A DNA stretch of 5,090 bases, taken from an uncultured Comamonadaceae bacterium (GTDB taxonomy: Bacteria; Pseudomonadota; Gammaproteobacteria; Burkholderiales; Burkholderiaceae_C). Shown here one piece after another: positions 1 to 5,090 of the stretch. The stretch is taken from positions 1 to 5,090 of the forward strand of contig CALBWZ010000132.1 of NCBI GenBank assembly GCA_937893415.1, given 5' to 3'. The first letter of the stretch is position 1; every line of letters starts with the position of its first letter. The notes beneath the pieces were generated by a model that saw nothing but the letters and a program-made list of their open reading frames with translations, ran no database searches and was not told where the DNA came from. The position numbers were made by a program, and so were the translations under genes.

Positions 1-91
1 ACACGACAGACCCATCAACGGTGGAAAACCAGCTGTGTTGTGGACTTAATTGATCGCCCAACAGCAGGCGCAAAGAATGTGCTGGTGTCAT
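1..91 (-). CDS. FeS-BCP-type photolyase (PhrB/CryB-like), N-terminal fragment
   Basis: This is the 5' end of a gene that continues beyond the left edge; 30 codons are visible. Translation from the ATG at 91-89 gives [20 protein letters not shown] followed by WFSTVDGSVV. The RLxLGDQL-(S/N)xxHSWF opening is typical of the photolyase-related family (PF04244) that includes the iron-sulfur bacterial cryptochromes/photolyases, such as Agrobacterium PhrB and Rhodobacter CryB. Those proteins carry FAD, a ribityllumazine antenna and a [4Fe-4S] cluster, and known members repair (6-4) photoproducts or act in light signalling. The cluster cysteines lie outside the window, so the cofactor content and activity are inferred. 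The ATG overlaps the TGA of the upstream DASH cryptochrome gene in an ATGA, and a strong AAGGAG lies 5 nt upstream, so start and co-expression are well supported. A classical CPD photolyase is unlikely, because those begin with a (L/V)WFRxDLR motif. Confidence 0.85.
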   Translation of the reverse strand, partial: MTPAHSLRLLLGDQLSPQHSWFSTVDGSVV

Positions 92-1479
92 AGGGTCTCC
101 TTAGACCAACGCCGTGTGTAAACACCCTGCGGATCATGTGTTCTAGCTTGCCAGGCCACATCAAAGCGGCGACCACCTTTAGGGTCGCTGCCAAGACCAG
201 CTATATAAAGCCAGTTGCCGGTGTTGCTCATCACGTCGTAGTCAAGCAACGTGTGCTCAAACCAAGCCGCACCCAATCGCCAATCGCCCGCGTACTCATA
301 CAGCCAAAAACTTGCCAACACTTGACGCATGCGGTTAGAGACGTAGCCAGTCAGCGCCAACTCGCGCATGCCAGCATTCACAAAGGGGCTGTCCGTTTGG
401 CCAGTACGCCAGCGTTCAAAATCAGCGGATTGGCGCGCAAACATTTTATGTTGGGCAGACGGCGACTGCTGCGCAACTGAACCTTGGGCACTATACAAAG
501 ACGCACCGTGGCGTTTGTGCAGCCACCTAAAGTGCTCGCGCCACAGCAATTCAAAACCAATCCAATAGCTGCTGCTGCTGGCACGGTTTTCAGCTTCAAA
601 ACTTTTCAATGCATGCCATACGGAAACCGGCGACAAACACCCCAATGCCAGCCAAGACGAAAACTTGGTGGCATACCCACTGCCAGTGGTGGCGCTGCGC
701 ATCAAGCCATTGCGCGTGGATTTGTAGTGATGCGCTTTTTGGTCTGAAAAGTACCAAGCCACATGTTTGAGGCCTGCGGCTTCACTCACCTCAAGGGGGT
801 AGTCAAACTGCTCAGACAGCTGCAGCGGTGCTGCACGTGGCAACGCCTCACCAGATTCATAGCCTAGCGGCGGGCCTGGCATCGCCAAAGGTGCAGGTAG
901 CAGCGGACGCATAGGCATGTCGCAACGCTCAACTTGCTGCCTAAATGCTGTGAACACTGGAGGCAGTGTGTGCAAAGTGCTGGCCTTACCGAAGGGCAAT
1001 TTCTCAGCGTGCAACAAATCACCGCTGTCAATTTCCTCGACTTTCACAACATCAGCAACCCCACACATCCCACTGGTTTGGGCCAACCCGCTTAACGTTG
1101 ACCTGACCGCTCGCAAGTCATCTTGCTCATAGGGCGCATGAAACGCTTGGGTAAACACACGCACGTGCGCCCTTGTGTTGTCACCATTGGGCTTGAGCAA
1201 GCTGTGGAGAAATGTTGGCAACACGTGACCCGCCTGGCCAGTGATGACATGCAAACATTGACCAAGTGAAGTCAGCTGGTCATTCAGTGCAGCTGTCGCG
1301 TGCTGCCAAGCTGTACGTCTGGCAGGGCCTCGTCTCTCGAAAGACCATTGGCGCTCGCGCCACTGTGCATCGTCCACCGCCACGCACAGCAATCTATCGG
1401 CGCCTTTGAGCGCAGCAGCTAAGGTGGGGTTGTCGCTGAGGCGAAAGTCACCACGAAACCAAAGCACGTGGATGTTCAT
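88..1479 (-). CDS. DASH-type cryptochrome / DNA photolyase
   Basis: Complete 463-aa flavoprotein of the cryptochrome/photolyase family, a normal length for bacterial CRY-DASH. The N-terminal antenna-binding Rossmann domain opens with [14 protein letters not shown] (residues 5-18). The C-terminal FAD domain contains [14 protein letters not shown] (271-284), [11 protein letters not shown] (310-320), [16 protein letters not shown] (371-386) and [18 protein letters not shown] (411-428). Residues matching E. coli photolyase are E310 (E274), W313 (W277), N382-R383 (N341-R342), N419 (N378), W400 (W359) and W423 (W382). Tyr at 425, where E. coli has W384, and the [19 protein letters not shown] stretch point to CRY-DASH rather than class I CPD photolyase. 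Known CRY-DASH proteins bind FAD and usually MTHF, and repair CPDs mainly in single-stranded DNA; some signal blue light. The position matching W306 is Phe347. The start ATG overlaps the DUF2256 stop (ATGA), and the stop overlaps the next photolyase start in the same way. No strong Shine-Dalgarno precedes it, so it probably depends on coupling. Confidence 0.95.
   Translation of the reverse strand: MNIHVLWFRGDFRLSDNPTLAAALKGADRLLCVAVDDAQWRERQWSFERRGPARRTAWQHATAALNDQLTSLGQCLHVITGQAGHVLPTFLHSLLKPNGDNTRAHVRVFTQAFHAPYEQDDLRAVRSTLSGLAQTSGMCGVADVVKVEEIDSGDLLHAEKLPFGKASTLHTLPPVFTAFRQQVERCDMPMRPLLPAPLAMPGPPLGYESGEALPRAAPLQLSEQFDYPLEVSEAAGLKHVAWYFSDQKAHHYKSTRNGLMRSATTGSGYATKFSSWLALGCLSPVSVWHALKSFEAENRASSSSYWIGFELLWREHFRWLHKRHGASLYSAQGSVAQQSPSAQHKMFARQSADFERWRTGQTDSPFVNAGMRELALTGYVSNRMRQVLASFWLYEYAGDWRLGAAWFEHTLLDYDVMSNTGNWLYIAGLGSDPKGGRRFDVAWQARTHDPQGVYTRRWSKETL
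97..102 (-). promoter_or_regulatory. Shine-Dalgarno AAGGAG of the FeS-BCP photolyase gene
   Basis: AAGGAG on the minus strand lies 5 nt before the ATG at 91-89. It is embedded in the last codons of the DASH cryptochrome (Ser-Lys-Glu-Thr-Leu-stop). It fixes the start of the downstream photolyase and suggests that gene is initiated efficiently in its own right as well as by coupling through the ATGA overlap. Confidence 0.8.
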
Positions 1480-1685
1480 TGAGCCGTCTTTTTGTGGGTC
1501 GCTGGTAATTCAGAATAGGCTGTTTGTGCAGGTGCTGCGTTGGCGGCAGTAGAACTTCGCGCACCGCTGCACCGCTTTGAGCAGTAACGGACTTGCTCCC
1601 AGTTACGCTCCCATTTTTTACGCCATGAAAATGGCAAGCCGCAGTGAAGACATATTTTTTGGGGTAAATCTTGCTTTTTTTGCAT
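1476..1685 (-). CDS. DUF2256 small putative zinc-binding protein
   Basis: A 69-aa protein from the ATG at 1685-1683. Its core contains C12-LH-C15, the block [18 protein letters not shown] (19-36) and C35-SKR-C39. This CxxC...WRKKW...W..VRYCSxRC pattern is the signature of the DUF2256 family, small proteins that very likely bind one zinc through four cysteines. The molecular function is unknown; DUF2256 genes have been noticed beside cryptochrome/photolyase genes, and here the stop overlaps the DASH cryptochrome ATG by 4 bp. Residues 40-69 are an Ala/Thr/Ser-rich tail, probably disordered, making it longer than many family members. A TTG at 1691 would add two residues. No Shine-Dalgarno is visible before either start, and a strong hairpin ends just upstream. 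Runs of seven and six A lie in the first ten codons. An overlapping ORF in another frame has no family resemblance and is ignored. Confidence 0.88.
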   Translation of the reverse strand: MQKKQDLPQKICLHCGLPFSWRKKWERNWEQVRYCSKRCSGARSSTAANAAPAQTAYSELPATHKKTAQ

Positions 1686-1691
1686 GGGCAA

Positions 1692-1735
1692 GTATTGCGC
1701 AAGCCCAACAATGCCATACGGTTAGGCCGCAATAC
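1692..1735 (-). promoter_or_regulatory. Intercistronic RNA hairpin before DUF2256
   Basis: Read on the minus strand, an outer perfect inverted repeat GTATTGCG (1735-1728) / CGCAATAC (1699-1692) encloses a second pair GCCTAAC (1727-1721) / GTTGGGC (1709-1703) containing one G-U wobble. The arms are separated on the 3' side by a 3-nt bulge (TTG), and the apical loop is 11 nt. The result is about 15 bp of stem. It begins 9 nt after the stop of the DUF6172-like gene and ends 6 nt before the DUF2256 ATG. No U-tract follows on either strand, so a simple intrinsic terminator is unlikely. Control of DUF2256 initiation, or mRNA processing and stability, is more plausible. The pairing is seen directly; the role is inferred. 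Confidence 0.55.
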
Positions 1736-1744
1736 CCTAGAAAA

Positions 1745-2095
1745 TTACTGGCTGGTGTCTTCTCCAGCAGCGTTGGCTTGCTCGTCCGCAGGGGTCCAAG
1801 GCTCGGCTACATTTTTATACACACGTGCAGTTGCAACAGGTTCGATATGGGCGAACAACTGGGTGGCACCAGCAGCAATCGTGGCATTGATAACCTCAGT
1901 CAACTGCTGCGGATGAACAGCCACGGCTGCCTCTTCGCTGGTTCCGATGCGGCACATAAAGTGCCAAAAATGCTTGCCTGTCGGCAGGTCTTTTTCCCGG
2001 CATCGCTTGATGTATTTGCGCACATCGCTTTTAGCGGTTTCTAGCAGGCGGTCAGAGTTTTTACCCTCTACGCGTAATTCGTATGTTTTCTTCAT
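1745..2095 (-). CDS. DUF6172-like conserved hypothetical protein
   Basis: A 116-aa protein from the ATG at 2095-2093 (MKKTYELRVEGKNSDRLLE...). It resembles the small proteobacterial proteins annotated as DUF6172: an MKKT(F/Y)xL opening, a basic helix with VRKYIKRCREKDLP (about 31-44), an FWHFMCRIG block (49-57), and an alpha/beta C-terminal half ending in a 20-residue acidic, Ala-rich tail. The family assignment is from memory of its consensus, and no biochemical function is known to me. There is no signal peptide or membrane segment, so it is presumably cytoplasmic; the basic helix might contact nucleic acid, which is speculation. A GTG at 2113 would add six residues (MPDNGC), but the ATG matches the usual family start. 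GGGTG just upstream is at best a weak ribosome site. It is probably the first gene of the leftward unit with DUF2256 and the two photolyases, 59 bp from the next start. Confidence 0.8.
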   Translation of the reverse strand: MKKTYELRVEGKNSDRLLETAKSDVRKYIKRCREKDLPTGKHFWHFMCRIGTSEEAAVAVHPQQLTEVINATIAAGATQLFAHIEPVATARVYKNVAEPWTPADEQANAAGEDTSQ

Positions 2096-2202
2096 ACACC
2101 CATTATCAGGCACAGCCTAGACGTTACGGCACATCGCTTCATCATTAGATGCTAAGTCACATAAGCCGCACTTAAAATCTCGCCAGGGCCTGCAAACAGG
2201 TC

Positions 2203-2223
2203 GTTATGCAAAAAACACATAAC
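2203..2223. promoter_or_regulatory. Possible LysR-type operator dyad GTTATG-N9-CATAAC
   Basis: A perfect 6-bp inverted repeat, GTTATG (2203-2208) and CATAAC (2218-2223), is separated by nine A-rich bases. Within it, T2207 and A2219 are exactly 11 nt apart, which is the T-N11-A geometry typical of LysR-family operators. It lies immediately upstream of the candidate gdhA -10 TTTAAT, where an activator or repressor would sit. No LysR gene is in the window. Six-bp dyads occur by chance in AT-rich DNA, so this is tentative. Confidence 0.3.
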
Positions 2224-2291
2224 AACATTTAATCATGGCCTTGGACTCCACCCTGTGCGCGCCCTACAGTGGGCCGTAGCAACTCACATTT

Positions 2292-2297
2292 AGGAAG
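2292..2297 (+). promoter_or_regulatory. Ribosome binding site of gdhA
   Basis: AGGAAG lies 4 nt before the ATG at 2302. It supports that start over the in-frame GTG at 2269, which would add 11 residues ([11 protein letters not shown]) not expected in the family and has no Shine-Dalgarno of its own. Confidence 0.6.
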
Positions 2298-2301
2298 CAT
2301 T

Positions 2302-3594
2302 ATGTCTACCCCCAGCCACCGCCACAACCTGCCCTCTTACCTCGACGATAACAAACTGGGCGCTTGGGACATGTACTTGCAGCAAGTGGAGCGCGTGACA
2401 CCTTATTTAGGCACACTCGCGCGTTGGGTAGACACGCTCAAACGGCCCAAACGCATGTTGATCGTAGACGTGCCAATTCATTTAGACGACGGTAGCATTG
2501 CACACTTTGAGGGGTACCGTGTGCAACACAACTTGTCGCGCGGCCCAGGCAAAGGTGGCGTGCGTTTTCACCAAGACGTCACGCTGTCAGAGGTCATGGC
2601 ATTGTCAGCGTGGATGTCGGTTAAAAATGCAGCCGTCAATGTGCCTTTCGGCGGCGCAAAAGGCGGCGTTCGACTGAACCCACACCATTACTCTAAAGGC
2701 GAGCTAGAACGCATTACCCGCCGCTATACCAGCGAAATTGGCATCATCATTGGTCCATCAAAAGACATACCAGCTCCCGATGTCAACACCAATGAACAAG
2801 TAATGGCTTGGATGATGGACACCTACTCTATGAACCAAGGTGGTACCGCCACCGGCGTCGTCACCGGCAAACCAATTGACCTTGGTGGCTCGCTGGGGCG
2901 GCGCGAGGCAACTGGGCGAGGCGTCTTTACCGTTGGCGTTGAAGCAGCCCAACACATGGGGCTGTCCATACAGGGCGCGCGCCTTGCCGTGCAAGGCTTG
3001 GGCAACGTGGGTGGTACAGCGGCCAAGTTGTTTGGTGAGGCGGGTGCCCTTTTAATCGCAGCGCAAGACCACGGTGGCGCGGTGTTTAAAGACACAGGTT
3101 TGGATACTCCCGCCTTGTTGGCACACGTTGCTGCGCATGGCACGGTAGCAGACTTCGCAGGCGGTGATCCCATAGATCCTGACAACTTTTGGGACGTCAA
3201 CTGCGACATTTTGATACCAGCGGCGTTGGAGGGCCAAATCACTGCGCACAATGCCAACCGTATTCAAGCCAAACTGATTTTGGAGGGTGCGAACGGCCCC
3301 ACCACGCCGCAAGCCGACGACATATTGGGCGACAAAGGCGTGGTCATCGTGCCCGATGTTATTGCCAACGCGGGCGGTGTGACGGTGAGCTACTTTGAGT
3401 GGGTGCAAGACTTTTCCAGCTTCTTCTGGAGCGAAGACGAAATCAACGCCCGTTTGGTGCGCATCATGCGAGAAGCCTTTGACACCGTTTGGCAAACCGC
3501 AAAAACGCAGGGCACCACGCTGAGAACCGCCACTTTCATCGTGGCTTGCACCCGCATATTGAATGCCCGTGAACAACGCGGTTTGTACCCCTAA
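2302..3594 (+). CDS. gdhA: Glutamate dehydrogenase (Glu/Leu/Phe/Val dehydrogenase family)
   Basis: Complete 430-aa cytoplasmic enzyme that interconverts glutamate with 2-oxoglutarate and ammonium, linking nitrogen assimilation or amino acid catabolism to the TCA cycle. The N-terminal dimerisation and substrate domain (PF02812, about 35-165) contains [10 protein letters not shown] (81-90), [10 protein letters not shown] (115-124) and [12 protein letters not shown] (154-165). K84, K108, K120 and D155 correspond to K89, K113, catalytic K125 and D165 of Clostridium symbiosum GDH. The dinucleotide domain (PF00208) starts near residue 185 and has the Rossmann loop QGLGNVGG (231-238). An Asp after the second strand (D256, in AAQDHGG) hints at NAD rather than NADP preference, but this is weak. 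The length fits the hexameric small GDH class. The sequence fits glutamate dehydrogenase better than leucine or phenylalanine dehydrogenases, which are shorter. It appears monocistronic, with its own upstream region and a hairpin downstream. Confidence 0.95.
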   Translation: MSTPSHRHNLPSYLDDNKLGAWDMYLQQVERVTPYLGTLARWVDTLKRPKRMLIVDVPIHLDDGSIAHFEGYRVQHNLSRGPGKGGVRFHQDVTLSEVMALSAWMSVKNAAVNVPFGGAKGGVRLNPHHYSKGELERITRRYTSEIGIIIGPSKDIPAPDVNTNEQVMAWMMDTYSMNQGGTATGVVTGKPIDLGGSLGRREATGRGVFTVGVEAAQHMGLSIQGARLAVQGLGNVGGTAAKLFGEAGALLIAAQDHGGAVFKDTGLDTPALLAHVAAHGTVADFAGGDPIDPDNFWDVNCDILIPAALEGQITAHNANRIQAKLILEGANGPTTPQADDILGDKGVVIVPDVIANAGGVTVSYFEWVQDFSSFFWSEDEINARLVRIMREAFDTVWQTAKTQGTTLRTATFIVACTRILNAREQRGLYP

Positions 3595-3609
3595 GCAGCC
3601 TGGGCCCAC

Positions 3610-3634
3610 CAATGGGAGAACAGCTCCCTTGTTT
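3610..3634 (+). terminator. Probable intrinsic terminator of gdhA
   Basis: A hairpin CAA-(T)-GGGAG / AACAG loop / CTCCC-TTG spans 3610-3631, giving 8 bp with one bulged T, and is followed by TTT. It starts 15 nt after the gdhA stop codon. The T-tract is short, so termination may be incomplete, but position and shape fit. It suggests that gdhA and uvrB are separate transcription units. Confidence 0.5.
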
Positions 3635-3750
3635 GATAACGTACAAAGCCCTCAAAAATAAGACTTGGACAAACACCCCGTGTAGCGTGCACACCAAACC
3701 ACAGCGACAATAGAGGGTTATCTACAAACAGCCTCAAGTTGCCACACACC
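3635..3750 (+). promoter_or_regulatory. uvrB upstream region
   Basis: These 116 bp between the gdhA terminator and the uvrB ATG should carry the uvrB promoter. I find no strong sigma70 pair: TTGGAC at 3665-3670 has no good -10 partner. There is no clear Shine-Dalgarno within 15 nt of the ATG. A complete LexA palindrome CTGT-N8-ACAG is absent; only a right half (ACAAACAG, 3724-3731) is present. CCCTC (3648-3652) and GAGGG (3713-3717) could pair over a long distance, with doubtful significance. Confidence 0.35.

Positions 3751-5090
<1,340 letters not shown>

Larger units (their letters stand above)
2096..2301. promoter_or_regulatory. Divergent intergenic region between the repair operon and gdhA
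   Basis: About 206 bp separate the leftward DUF6172-like gene and the rightward gdhA, so promoters for both should lie here. For gdhA, TTTAAT (2228-2233) and TAAAAT (2173-2178) each match 5 of 6 bases of a sigma70 -10 box, but neither has a convincing TTGACA-like -35 at 16-18 bp. That may mean activator dependence. For the leftward unit I see no credible -35/-10 pair; GATAAT sits too close to the start codon to leave a normal leader. A short CTGT...ACAG hairpin (2253-2269, 9-nt spacing) lies in the likely gdhA leader. No open reading frame of interest occurs here. Confidence 0.5.

Noticed and set aside
1448..1732. 94-aa minus-strand ORF overlapping DUF2256 and the cryptochrome start.
   Set aside because: It is an alternative frame over DUF2256, which carries the recognisable CxxC/WRKKW family signature; the 94-aa product resembles nothing known.
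1577..2044. 155-aa plus-strand ORF antisense to the DUF6172-like and DUF2256 genes.
   Set aside because: It lies opposite two family-supported genes, has no ribosome binding site or recognisable motif, and its hydrophobic/Cys-rich composition is typical of antisense shadows.
2184..2200. Overlapping small palindromes (CAGG-G-CCTG and CCTG-CAAA-CAGG) in the divergent region.
   Set aside because: Four-bp arms are expected by chance and they are not placed against a convincing promoter.
2253..2269. CTGT...ACAG in the gdhA leader resembling a LexA box.
   Set aside because: The spacing is 9 nt rather than 8 and the core is GC-rich, unlike a LexA operator; there is also no reason to expect SOS control of gdhA.
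3680..3694. GTGT...ACAC inverted repeat in the uvrB leader.
   Set aside because: The stem is only 4 bp and competes with an adjacent ACAC-CCC-GTGT pairing; it is too short to call a regulatory structure.
3716..3731. Possible LexA/SOS box upstream of uvrB (right half ACAG preceded by an AT-rich core).
   Set aside because: The left half reads GGTT instead of CTGT, so the palindrome is not present; the right half alone is expected by chance.

Overview
The window looks like a chromosomal segment of a betaproteobacterium of the order Burkholderiales, probably Comamonadaceae-like. The basis is the style of the encoded GdhA, UvrB and DASH cryptochrome sequences. Base composition is judged by eye to be near 50-55% GC, which is low for many Comamonadaceae and would fit a freshwater member. 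No mobile element, tRNA, rRNA or CRISPR array is visible.

Left block (1-2095, all minus strand). Four genes point leftward in the order DUF6172-like protein, DUF2256 putative zinc-ribbon protein, DASH-type cryptochrome/photolyase, and the first 30 codons of an FeS-BCP-type (PhrB/CryB-like) photolyase that runs off the left edge. The last three are joined by two 4-bp ATGA overlaps, so they are almost certainly one translationally coupled unit. The first two are separated by 59 bp holding a strong imperfect hairpin (about 15 bp) that ends just upstream of the DUF2256 start. Together they look like a light-dependent DNA repair or blue-light-sensing operon with two flavoproteins of different photolyase lineages and two small proteins of unknown function.

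Middle (2096-3634). A divergent intergenic region of about 200 bp precedes a complete plus-strand glutamate dehydrogenase gene (430 aa), which is followed by a probable intrinsic terminator. The intergenic region holds a GTTATG-N9-CATAAC dyad of LysR-operator type.

Right block (3635-5090). A leader of about 115 bp precedes uvrB on the plus strand. It is cut off by the right edge after 446 codons and encodes the nucleotide excision repair helicase-like subunit, with an N-terminal extension of about 54 residues relative to E. coli UvrB. Light-dependent repair (left) and dark excision repair (right) therefore flank gdhA. This may be coincidence, because the gene groups are on opposite strands and separately expressed.

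The most interesting signals are the small-protein plus dual-photolyase operon, the intercistronic hairpin, and the Phe at the outer position of the cryptochrome's tryptophan electron-transfer chain.
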